A stretch of 64,000 nucleotides of DNA, taken from an uncultured Aquimarina sp. (GTDB taxonomy: Bacteria > Bacteroidota > Bacteroidia > Flavobacteriales > Flavobacteriaceae). Position 1 is the first letter of the stretch, and every line of letters begins with the position of its first letter. Positions 37,407 through 45,282 of this stretch are shown piece by piece. The stretch lies in the NCBI GenBank assembly GCA_947498935.1, contig CANMMM010000020.1, positions 27,600 through 91,599 on the forward strand, written 5' to 3'. A program made the position numbers and the translations under genes. The notes below the pieces were generated by a model. The model saw only the letters and a list, made by a program, of their open reading frames with translations, was not told the origin of the DNA and made no database searches.

Positions 37407-37916
37407 TTATGTAAACAATGTTTTTAGTTCTGTAGCGTCATCAGGTTTCATTTTGCCTGCTAGAACTAAACTCAGCTGCTTACGACGAAGTGCAGCTTCA
37501 AAGCGTTTGATTTCTAATTCCGTTTCAGGGACAATAGGAGGTACTTTTACAGGAGTACCGCTTTCGTTTACTGCTACAAATGTATAAATAGCTTCATTAG
37601 CACGCGTTTTATCACCGCTCTGGCGATCTTCTACCCATACGTCGATAATTACCTCCATAGAGGTGGTAAAAGCCCTAGAAACTTTAGCTTCTACAGTCAC
37701 AACACTGCCTAATGGAATCGCTTTATTAAAAGCCACATGATTGACCGAGGCAGTCACTACTATTCTTCGAGAATGTCTGCCTGCTGCAATGCTAGCAGCA
37801 CGATCCATTCTGGCCAATAGTTCACCACCAAACAAATTATTTAATGGATTTGTTTCACTAGGTAATACCAGATCGGTAAGAATTGTTCTAGAAGCAGCGG
37901 GGTGTCTCGGTTCCAT
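37407..37916 (-). CDS. Acyl-CoA thioesterase, hotdog fold
   Basis: Hydrolyses acyl-CoA to free acid and CoA. A 169-residue protein with one hotdog domain: NPLNNLFGGELLARMDRAASIAAGRH (about 21-46) carries the conserved Asn/Gly and catalytic Asp, followed by VNHVAFNKAIPLGSVVTVEAKV. It resembles the YciA/ACOT group. It converges with the EnvC gene (30 bp gap). The acyl chain preference is unknown. Confidence 0.92.
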   Translation of the reverse strand: MEPRHPAASRTILTDLVLPSETNPLNNLFGGELLARMDRAASIAAGRHSRRIVVTASVNHVAFNKAIPLGSVVTVEAKVSRAFTTSMEVIIDVWVEDRQSGDKTRANEAIYTFVAVNESGTPVKVPPIVPETELEIKRFEAALRRKQLSLVLAGKMKPDDATELKTLFT

Positions 37917-38026
37917 AAGTCAATTGATTTTTTAGCAAATATAGGTAGCTTGGTCTAACAAAGCGAATGGCACTATGAAAAAATCAAGAATCGTACTTGT
38001 TAAAAATAGTGAGGTGTGTATCACTT

Positions 38027-38114
38027 GGGCGTTTCCCTGCGGGTCAGGCTATCCATTACAATTCCTCACACTCCTCACGTCGTGCTGCGGGATTTTCATT
38101 ACTATCCTTAACGC
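38027..38114 (-). repeat. Family C dispersed repeat, copy 5
   Basis: Reverse orientation: GGGCGTTTCC at one end and ATCCTTAACGC at the other with GGCTATCCATTACAATTCC in the middle; one base of the GCGTTAGGG end differs (GCGTTAAGG). It lies 67 bp beyond the 3' end of the minus-strand HU/SPOR gene. Confidence 0.8.
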
Positions 38115-38180
38115 ATTACATATGAAAGGCGTGTACAAATTAAGTATACATGATGTGCATGCTATATGGTTAGGTACTTG

Positions 38181-39227
38181 CTATAGCTCCTTGATCAAAA
38201 TCCAAGCACGAGGATTCGTATTTTCCTTAATGTTTTGTAGGGCGACAGTAGCAGTAGCTCTATTTGGATAACTCGCATAGACAACTTGGTGCAATCCGTA
38301 TTTGTTAACCCCTACTAGACGTGGCGTAAATCCTTCTTTTTCTAGCTCTTTCACTTTGTTCTCTGCATTGGCTTTGATTCTAAAAGCTCCTGCCATAATA
38401 TGGTACTTAGCGTTCTCCTTAGGAGTAGTAGCAATAGGTGTTACTATTTCTTCTTCGGTCTCAGTTACCACAGTTTCTTTTACCGTAGTAAGTTGAATAG
38501 CAGGTAATGGGTTTGAAATTTCGAAGGTTGCTTGCTGTATTCTAGAATCTACTTCCTTATCTGCTTGGCTTGCAATGGCTTCGTTGTAGGAATCCGTTTG
38601 TTGGTTTACGCGTTGTAGACCAAGGAAACCAGCAACACCAAGTCCAATTACAGCAATTGCAGCATATTTAAGATAAGGACGTTCGTTTCTTCTTTCTGGA
38701 GTAAATGCAATAGGAGCTTTTTCTTCTAATGCAGCTACCTGTTCTTTGTACACTTCTCTAGTGGCTTTTTCAGTTGCTACAGTTTCAGTAGTTGCTTCGA
38801 TAGTACGCTCTATAGATGGAGAGATAAAAGAAGTTAGCCCGAAAGCTTCGGTTAGGTAATTTACTTCTTGCGAAGGTTCGAACTGTAGCGTGTTTTCTAC
38901 AGAGGAATAAAACGCGCCAATACCATCAAGTACTACACGCTCTCCCTTTTGTATCTGAGTATTGAGCTGTAAAACATATCGCTGTATCTTAGCCAATGCA
39001 TCTGTATAAGAAATCTGTTCTACAGAGGCTATATAATTCGCTAGCAGTCCATCATTGTTTTGTAGTTGGCTATTAAAAGACAGTAATTTTTGTGGTGGAA
39101 AAAAAGCATGCGTATCTGGTTGGATAGTAGCTGACCCTCTTTTAGTCAGAAACGCACCAAACCCAGGAATGATTACACATTCATATCTATAAAGTAAATC
39201 ACTGATGTAAGTAGCGGTATTATTCAT
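38181..39227 (-). CDS. HU-CCDC81-like and SPOR domain membrane protein
   Basis: About 348 residues. The N-terminal 125 residues (YISDLLYRYECVIIPGFGAFLTKRG, then GERVVLDGIGAFYSS) form the two HU-like CCDC81-type domains found in Bacteroidetes; a single transmembrane helix lies near 190-207 (YLKYAAIAVIGLGVAGFLGL); and a C-terminal SPOR domain (about 270-345; KYHIMAGAFRIKANAENKVKELEKEGFTPRLVG) would bind denuded peptidoglycan glycans at division sites. The ATG at 39227 is chosen over one 24 codons upstream because it starts the HU domain directly. Divergent from dprA. Confidence 0.9.
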   Translation of the reverse strand: MNNTATYISDLLYRYECVIIPGFGAFLTKRGSATIQPDTHAFFPPQKLLSFNSQLQNNDGLLANYIASVEQISYTDALAKIQRYVLQLNTQIQKGERVVLDGIGAFYSSVENTLQFEPSQEVNYLTEAFGLTSFISPSIERTIEATTETVATEKATREVYKEQVAALEEKAPIAFTPERRNERPYLKYAAIAVIGLGVAGFLGLQRVNQQTDSYNEAIASQADKEVDSRIQQATFEISNPLPAIQLTTVKETVVTETEEEIVTPIATTPKENAKYHIMAGAFRIKANAENKVKELEKEGFTPRLVGVNKYGLHQVVYASYPNRATATVALQNIKENTNPRAWILIKEL

Positions 39228-39345
39228 TGTCGGATACAGAAATAAAATTCTTATGTCAATCGCTAAAATTTGTTGAAAACTTTTATAATTCCCCTTCAAT
39301 TATTAGGGCAGTTCAACCATTTTAGTAAGCTCATTTTTAATGACT

Positions 39346-39353
39346 CAAAAGTA
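39346..39353 (-). promoter_or_regulatory. -7 promoter element for the HU/SPOR gene
   Basis: CAAAAGTA reads TACTTTTG on the minus strand, an exact TAnnTTTG match, 119 bp upstream of the chosen start. Confidence 0.45.
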
Positions 39354-39444
39354 CTAAAAATTAGAGTTTGTACGAATTTAGAACACTTGATTTTATTAAC
39401 ATTCCTCTTTTTTTTGTTACTTGTACTGAGATAGAATATGTTAG

Positions 39445-40548
39445 ATGTATATAGAAAAATTAAAGGCATTACTTACGCTCAAAAAAGTGCCAAACCTAGG
39501 AGATAGTTCCATTAAAAAAATGGTCAGAAGCGTAGGATCTGCAGTCGGAGTGCTACAAGAAAAACCGCAAAACTTATTAAAAATTGATGGTATTGGTACG
39601 ACCAAGATTAAGGAGCTGCACAATCCAAAGTACCAAAAAATGGCGGATCAAGAAATCGCATTTATCGAAGCAGAGCAGTTACAGTATTATATATATGACA
39701 CTCCTGATTACCCAGAAAAACTAAAATACTGCATCGATAGTCCTGTGGTGCTCTTTAGTAGAGGTCATATCCAACTAAAAGGACGAAAAATGCTAAGCAT
39801 TGTAGGCACTAGAAAGGTGACTAGCTATGGTGTTCGTTTTTGCGAAGAACTCATCGAAGCATTGGTGCCATTCGATCCGGTGATCGTATCAGGTTTTGCA
39901 TACGGAGTAGATATTACTGCGCACAAAGCGGCGGTAAAAAACCAGCTAACCACTATAGGATGTTTAGCACATGGACTCAATCAGATCTATCCCAAAGTAC
40001 ATCAAAAATACGTAGCGTCTATCGAAGAAAATGGTGGGTTTTTTACAGATTTTTGGAGCACAGATACCTTTGACCGCAAGAATTTTTTGGGCCGCAATCG
40101 TATTATAGCGGGATTGAGTGAGGCTACAATCGTGATAGAAAGTGCTGCAAAGGGAGGGTCTTTGGTTACCGCAGAAATTGCCAACGCTTACCACAGAGAA
40201 GTATTCGCAGTACCGGGTAGAGCGTACGATACAGTTAGCAAAGGGTGTAATATGCTGATCCAAAAAAAACAGGCACACATGCTTACAAGTGCAGAAGATC
40301 TTATCCATAAACTAGCTTGGCAACAGACAGCACCAACAACTCCTAGCATTCAAAAACAATTGTTTGTAACATTAGAAAAAGAAGAATTACAAATTTATAA
40401 TTTTTTAAAATCCAATGGCAAAGAATTACTAGACGTTATCGCGCTACGCTGTGCTATTCCTACCTTTAGAGTAGCTGCGGTATTGCTTACCATGGAACTC
40501 AAAGGAGTGATACGACCGCTACCGGGTAAATTATTCGAAGCGGTATAG
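39445..40548 (+). CDS. dprA: DNA processing protein DprA
   Basis: Loads RecA onto incoming single-stranded DNA during natural transformation. The 367-residue protein has an N-terminal helix-hairpin-helix-like part (LLKIDGIGTTKIKEL), the Rossmann core with IVGTRKVTSYG and SGFAYGVDITAHKAA, the GGSLVTAEIANAYHREVFAVPG motif, and a C-terminal winged-helix domain (about 310-365). All expected elements are intact. A complete family B element starts 5 bp after its stop codon. Confidence 0.96.
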   Translation: MYIEKLKALLTLKKVPNLGDSSIKKMVRSVGSAVGVLQEKPQNLLKIDGIGTTKIKELHNPKYQKMADQEIAFIEAEQLQYYIYDTPDYPEKLKYCIDSPVVLFSRGHIQLKGRKMLSIVGTRKVTSYGVRFCEELIEALVPFDPVIVSGFAYGVDITAHKAAVKNQLTTIGCLAHGLNQIYPKVHQKYVASIEENGGFFTDFWSTDTFDRKNFLGRNRIIAGLSEATIVIESAAKGGSLVTAEIANAYHREVFAVPGRAYDTVSKGCNMLIQKKQAHMLTSAEDLIHKLAWQQTAPTTPSIQKQLFVTLEKEELQIYNFLKSNGKELLDVIALRCAIPTFRVAAVLLTMELKGVIRPLPGKLFEAV

Positions 40549-40552
40549 TATT

Positions 40553-40712
40553 GAACTCATTTTGACTTTTTCTTTTCCCTAAAAAATGACTGAAATTCAC
40601 CTGTATTTCGTTACTTTTTTTATCCGTAGCGCTACTATGAATTTCAAAAAGTGCCTTATTCAGTCAAATTTCTTCTCATTTTCGGTCAAAAACAAAAAGT
40701 AAAGGTGAGTTC
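40553..40712 (-). repeat. Family B hairpin element, complete copy (B2)
   Basis: A 160-bp inverted copy of B1: it begins GAACTCATTTTGACTTTTTC and ends AAAGGTGAGTTC, with centre TCCGTAGCGCTACTATG (one base different from B1). It fills the gap between the convergent dprA and GH3 genes exactly, leaving 4 and 2 bp, so it may act as their shared terminator. Confidence 0.9.
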
Positions 40713-40714
40713 AT

Positions 40715-41815
40715 TTATAGAAAATCGATACTACATACCTTTAATCGCAGTACTTTTTTTACAGAAGCAGCTACTTGCTCGCGATAGGCAGCGTCTTCTT
40801 TCATGGCTGCTAAGATAGCACTGATTGTTTTTTCTTCGTTTTGTGGCATCAAAATTAAGTCACATCCTGCTTTCGATGCCAATAATGGTGCATTATCGAT
40901 AATAGTTACTGCTTTCATGATATTTAGCGCATCAGAGATGATCACCCCATCGAAACACAATCCATCTTTTAGTAAGTCAGTAACGATTCTCCGCGAACAA
41001 CTGGCTGGTAAGCCTGCTGTACCGAATATAGGATTGTTTTGTACAGTGATATGTGCTACCATAATGGATAAAACACCCTGGGCAATGATAGGAATATAAT
41101 TATCTACTTCTTGTAGTGGGCCATCGATGTACACACTCTGTTTATGCGTGTCTCCTTTTACCAATCCATGCCCTGGAAAATGCTTAGCAGTAGCAATGAT
41201 GCCTCCCTCTTGGGTTTTCTGAATAAATCGATTGGCAAGTCGTATGATAGAATCTTTATGATTTCCATAGCTACGTGATTTAATAGCTTCGTTATGAGGG
41301 CTTACATCTAGTACAGGGGCATAATTATGGTGTACGCCAATGTTCTTTAATTCTTCATTGATGGTCGCTACTACAGCATCAGACTGCGCATTGGTTTTGA
41401 TGTCAATCGTTTTGCCTACATCTTTAGCACCTTTGATTCTAGAGGCGAACAAACTAGGTTCGGCATCCATGCTAAATAGTAGGGGCAGGGTGTGTTGCTT
41501 CTTAGAAATGGCATTGAGTCGTTGGATACTCTGTGTATGTTTTTCTTTGCTTCCTTTGAGATAGACGACACCTCCAATAGCATCGGCAGTGGTTAGTTTG
41601 GTAATCGTAGCTTCGGGTTTTCCAAGTTCACCAGCAGAAGTAATGATCATTTGGGCTACACGCTGTCGATCCGTAAGCGAATCATAGATAGAATCCACTA
41701 CTTGAGTTAATTGTGGGTCATTAGCATAGAAATCAGATAATTCAAAATTTCTTTTCTGAGCGAATAAGGTAGTGCAAAGGCCTACAAATGCAATGAATGT
41801 ATAAACGTTTTTCAT
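40715..41815 (-). CDS. Glycoside hydrolase family 3, NagZ-like beta-N-acetylglucosaminidase
   Basis: Exported 366-residue GH3 enzyme with signal peptide MKNVYTFIAFVGLCTTLFAQ. Diagnostic motifs are KHFPGHGLVKGDTHKQS (the NagZ acid/base loop with Asp-x-His) and the nucleophile aspartate in FDGVIISDALNM. It probably removes beta-linked GlcNAc from peptidoglycan or chitin fragments. Family members fused to a beta-lactamase-like domain exist; this one ends after the GH3 domain. Periplasmic location differs from the cytoplasmic NagZ of enterobacteria. Confidence 0.9.
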   Translation of the reverse strand: MKNVYTFIAFVGLCTTLFAQKRNFELSDFYANDPQLTQVVDSIYDSLTDRQRVAQMIITSAGELGKPEATITKLTTADAIGGVVYLKGSKEKHTQSIQRLNAISKKQHTLPLLFSMDAEPSLFASRIKGAKDVGKTIDIKTNAQSDAVVATINEELKNIGVHHNYAPVLDVSPHNEAIKSRSYGNHKDSIIRLANRFIQKTQEGGIIATAKHFPGHGLVKGDTHKQSVYIDGPLQEVDNYIPIIAQGVLSIMVAHITVQNNPIFGTAGLPASCSRRIVTDLLKDGLCFDGVIISDALNIMKAVTIIDNAPLLASKAGCDLILMPQNEEKTISAILAAMKEDAAYREQVAASVKKVLRLKVCSIDFL

Positions 41816-42065
41816 GGATGGTGTTTTTAGGGTTGGTACGTAAATTCAGATGCTAGATGATACGCATCATTATTTACCTGCAAAAGTGTACATCACTTCA
41901 TTATCAAAAATAAAGAAATCTGCTCACTTTTAGGCTATTTCTGTGCAGAGGTGTATGTATGTTTTTATGCACATTGCATTCACCAAGTAACAATGCTAGG
42001 TTAGTAGCATAAGGTATGGTTTCTATAAAGAAGCGTGTGATCAAGTGTACACCACTTCACGCTAT
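41816..42065. other. Spacer with degenerate family A termini
   Basis: Contains GTGTACATCACTTCA (about 41889-41903) and GTGTACACCACTTCA (about 42045-42059), both resembling the family A terminus GTTTAAACCACTTCA. No gene seen. Confidence 0.4.
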
Positions 42066-43061
42066 TTAGTCTAGTTTATCAGCGAGTTTTCGGAATACCT
42101 TTTTTGGATTTTTGTTTTCATACAAAATATCGTGTACTGCATCTATAATAGGTGTGCGGGTGCTATTGGTAGCATCGAGTTCATAGGCAGTTTTTGCGGC
42201 ATAATACCCTTCGGCTACCATATTCATTTCCATCTGAGCACTCATAACAGTATATCCTTTTCCGATCATATTGCCGAACATACGATTGCGCGAAAATGTA
42301 GAATATCCGGTAACTAATAAGTCTCCTAAATATGCCGAATTATTAATATTGCGCTTCATTTTGTGTATTTTTTTGATGAAGCGTTTCATTTCTCGAATGG
42401 CATTACTCATTAACACACTTTGGAAATTATCTCCATATCCTAGTCCATGTGCGATACCTGCTGCTACGGCATAAATGTTTTTTAAGACAGCAGCGTATTC
42501 TGTACCAATAATATCGTCACTGACTTTGCACTTTATATATTCGCTACTCAGGCAATCGGCTACAAGGGTTGCTTTGTCTTGGTCATTAGAAGCGATGGTT
42601 AAGTACGAAAGGCGTTCTAGGGCTACCTCTTCTGCATGACAGGGGCCAGTGATTACCCCAATATTATTAAACGGAATATCGTATACATCATGAAAATGTT
42701 CTCCTACGATAAGTCCTGTTTCTGGAACAATCCCTTTGATGGCAGAAAAAATAACTTTTCCCTCTAATGAAGCTGTTAGTTTCGCTAATTCCGAATGTAA
42801 GAAAGCAGACGGGATCGCAAAAATAAGGTAATCTGCATCCGCTACGGATTCATTAATATCATTGGTCAATCGGAGTTGATCGATTTTAAATTCTACCGAG
42901 CTTAGATAATTAGGATTGTGCTGCTGTTTTTTTAGATGCTCAATCGCATATGTACTACGCATATACCATCCTACTTGATGTAGGTTTTCGGTTAGCATTT
43001 TTACAATAGCAGTAGCCCAGCTACCTCCACCAATCACAGCAAATTTTAATTCTTTCTTCAT
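42066..43061 (-). CDS. gpsA: Glycerol-3-phosphate dehydrogenase [NAD(P)+]
   Basis: Makes sn-glycerol-3-phosphate for phospholipids. N-terminal Rossmann motif FAVIGGGSWATAI, substrate-site GPCHAEEVA, the catalytic lysine in EYAAVLKNIYAVAAGIAHGLGYGDNF, and the family arginine in the region of YSTFSRNRMFG. 331 residues from the ATG at 43061. A longer start (43082) exists, but a good -7 promoter element at 43080-43087 would then lie inside the coding region, so the shorter start is preferred. Confidence 0.96.
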   Translation of the reverse strand: MKKELKFAVIGGGSWATAIVKMLTENLHQVGWYMRSTYAIEHLKKQQHNPNYLSSVEFKIDQLRLTNDINESVADADYLIFAIPSAFLHSELAKLTASLEGKVIFSAIKGIVPETGLIVGEHFHDVYDIPFNNIGVITGPCHAEEVALERLSYLTIASNDQDKATLVADCLSSEYIKCKVSDDIIGTEYAAVLKNIYAVAAGIAHGLGYGDNFQSVLMSNAIREMKRFIKKIHKMKRNINNSAYLGDLLVTGYSTFSRNRMFGNMIGKGYTVMSAQMEMNMVAEGYYAAKTAYELDATNSTRTPIIDAVHDILYENKNPKKVFRKLADKLD

Positions 43062-43079
43062 ACAAGAAAATTGTGTGCT

Positions 43080-43087
43080 CAAAAGTA
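43080..43087 (-). promoter_or_regulatory. -7 promoter element for gpsA, decides its start
   Basis: CAAAAGTA reads TACTTTTG on the minus strand (exact TAnnTTTG), 19 bp before the ATG at 43061. Confidence 0.55.
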
Positions 43088-43304
43088 AGCAAATTTCAAC
43101 CTATAATAAAATGTTGTTTGTTAGGAGTTTGTGATTTTGGCATGCGTTTTGGTTCTTATCCTATAGATTTAAGAATACACATACCCGTATACGATGCCAT
43201 AAGAATTGGGTGATTTTAGGTACACCGTAGTATGGATGTATACAAGATGATTGATAAACCACGAATCCGTACTCTAATTACGATTCGATAACACAGAAAT
43301 TACT

Positions 43305-44240
43305 ATGAAAACGTTACAGATTAGCATCGCAATGATTTTGGGAATGGTACTACTCACTTCCTGTACTACAGATGTAGTAATACAAGAAGATGTTTATATA
43401 GAGGAAGTGCCATCTATTAGTTTAGAGTCGGTATTACAGGAATATGAATTATGGTATGTAGCCATAGAACGTACTGAGGGGAGTGGAGAAGTTCCTTTTT
43501 TGCAAAAGGCATTTACCGTGTCTTTTGAGCAAGGGCAGGTATATGCAAATACGAATTTGGTGGGCATTGGTACTAAAGGAAATGGAGTAGGGTTGCCTAT
43601 TGGTTATTATGATACCTTCGGTACAGAGGTAGACATCACACATGATCTAGATGGGGTGTATACACTAGAAGTAACAGCTATAGCCCCCGATACGTTACGC
43701 TTGTATGATCGTGTTACCAACACCAGTTATTACTTAGAAGGCTACCAGCGAGTTGCATTTGATTATGATCGTTTGTTTTATGATCATATCCATTACTTCT
43801 TACATGAATATGAAGTATGGGAAAAAGTATATACCAGTCAGTTGGGGGCAGTTAATGAATTTGATCAAGAAAATTACTTGTCATTTTTGTATCACGGAGC
43901 AGGTGATAATTTTAGAAGTTCTAAAGATCCTGTAGGGCTTCCTGTCCGAGAGCTAGTGTATGATTATAGAGGACATTACGCCGTAAATGACGTGGATAAT
44001 GTATTAGATTTGAAAACTTTAACACTTGATTACGATTATTTGGGCAATGAACATTTTGAATTGACCGTTATCAATGATAGAAAAATTTCATTATTTCATC
44101 CTGCTTCTGGTACTGTCTATGAATTTGTAGGTAGGAATTATCTTCAATTTAAGAACGATACTACACAGAAGAATCGATCACAGGAGAAGAAAAGAATGAA
44201 AAAAATAGATTTTATGAAGCTTACTACAACAGTGGAGTAA
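43305..44240 (+). CDS. Lipoprotein with internally duplicated domain, function unknown
   Basis: A 311-residue lipoprotein (lipobox LLTSC, Cys20). Two related blocks are visible: residues about 45-155 (LQEYELWYVAI ... GLPIGYYDTFG ... DTLRLYDRVTNTSYYLEGYQ) and about 163-295 (LHEYEVWEKVY ... GLPVRELVYDYRG ... ISLFHPASGTVYEFVGRN). This points to an ancient internal duplication. Homologues in flavobacteria have been called nicotinic acid mononucleotide adenyltransferase, but no nucleotidyltransferase motif is present. The C-terminus is basic. Followed by a terminator at 44276. Confidence 0.8.
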   Translation: MKTLQISIAMILGMVLLTSCTTDVVIQEDVYIEEVPSISLESVLQEYELWYVAIERTEGSGEVPFLQKAFTVSFEQGQVYANTNLVGIGTKGNGVGLPIGYYDTFGTEVDITHDLDGVYTLEVTAIAPDTLRLYDRVTNTSYYLEGYQRVAFDYDRLFYDHIHYFLHEYEVWEKVYTSQLGAVNEFDQENYLSFLYHGAGDNFRSSKDPVGLPVRELVYDYRGHYAVNDVDNVLDLKTLTLDYDYLGNEHFELTVINDRKISLFHPASGTVYEFVGRNYLQFKNDTTQKNRSQEKKRMKKIDFMKLTTTVE

Positions 44241-44275
44241 GCACATGAAAAGTTTTTGGTTGGTTATTTAGTTTA

Positions 44276-44318
44276 GAAATCGCTCTAGAAGAGAAATCTT
44301 GTTTGAGCGATTTCTTTA
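44276..44318 (+). terminator. Terminator after the duplicated-domain lipoprotein
   Basis: Stem GAAATCGCTC / GAGCGATTTC with a long loop, followed by TTTATTTA. The T-run is weak. Confidence 0.65.
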
Positions 44319-44360
44319 TTTAGTGTGTTATAGTTGTGTGATGCTGTAAAAGAATTTTTT

Positions 44361-44449
44361 GCGTTAGGGATAGGAGCGGCATCCTTTTGGTAGCGCCTTT
44401 AGTGCTGCCAAAAGATACAGCGGATAGCCCGACCCCTGTGGGAACGCCC
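44361..44449 (+). repeat. Family C dispersed repeat, copy 6 (second subtype)
   Basis: Same ends as other copies (GCGTTAGGGATAG, GGAACGCCC), but the middle is a different strong hairpin: CTTTTGGTAGC / GCTGCCAAAAG, then ATACAGCGGATAGCCC. Copy 1 shares this ATACAGCGG subtype. Confidence 0.88.
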
Positions 44450-44538
44450 TAAAAATCAATTAAAAAAATGTAAGTCTACAACCTACAGGTATTGCTTTAA
44501 AAAACTTCCGTAATTTTATAGTTCAAAAAAATAACATT

Positions 44539-45072
44539 ATGTCGATTCGTACACCTTTTAACCTCCATCAATGGATAGAAGAAAATAGAGATTCACTAAA
44601 ACCTCCTGTGGGGAATAAAAATTTATACAAAGAAGCCGGTGATTATATCGTAATGATTGTAGCAGGCCCCAATGCACGAAAAGATTATCATTATAATGAG
44701 ACCGAAGAACTATTTTATCAGCTCGAAGGAGAAATCGAAGTGCATATACAGGAAAATGGCGAGAAGAAAACAATGAAACTAGGGCCTGGTGATATGTATC
44801 TACACCCTGCCAAAATACCGCATTCGCCAGTACGCCATGAGGGATCTATAGGGTTGGTGATCGAGCGGAAACGAAAAGAATTACCAGGTGATGATGGACT
44901 GTTGTGGTACTGTGATAATTGTAATACGAAATTACACGAAGTGTATTTTAAACTAGATAATATAGAAAAAGACTTCTTAAAACACTTTAAAGATTTTTAT
45001 AGTAGCGAAGAATTGAGAACGTGTAAAAATTGCCAAACCATAATGCCTGTGGATCCTCGTTTTATAGGATAA
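44539..45072 (+). CDS. nbaC: 3-hydroxyanthranilate 3,4-dioxygenase
   Basis: Cupin dioxygenase that opens 3-hydroxyanthranilate in the kynurenine route of tryptophan breakdown or NAD synthesis. The iron ligands H51, E57 and H95 and the substrate arginines R47 and R99 are all in place, at the positions known for the bacterial enzyme. A C-terminal rubredoxin-like pair of CxxC motifs (CDNC, CKNC) marks the bacterial dimeric type. Length 177 is standard. An ALDH-family gene follows after a 210-bp spacer. Also called HAAO. Confidence 0.95.
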   Translation: MSIRTPFNLHQWIEENRDSLKPPVGNKNLYKEAGDYIVMIVAGPNARKDYHYNETEELFYQLEGEIEVHIQENGEKKTMKLGPGDMYLHPAKIPHSPVRHEGSIGLVIERKRKELPGDDGLLWYCDNCNTKLHEVYFKLDNIEKDFLKHFKDFYSSEELRTCKNCQTIMPVDPRFIG

Positions 45073-45282
45073 ACCACTTCATCAGCTACTTTTTTTAGAA
45101 AAAGAAAAAACTGATAGATTATTGATTTAGCGTGGGTAATACTGTTAACTATTTAAAAAAATAACTTATTACGATGCTAAATTTAAATAATCTGCAAAAG
45201 AATGTATATTTATACCAAATTGTAAAAAGTGTACATCACTTTATTAAAAATAATTACAACACCTCAATAAAACGATTATTCT

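Noticed and set aside
37975..38271. Plus-strand ORF of 98 residues
   Set aside because: Consists mostly of repeat C5 and antisense sequence of the HU/SPOR gene.
38302..38496. Plus-strand ORF of 64 residues
   Set aside because: Antisense shadow of the SPOR protein linker.
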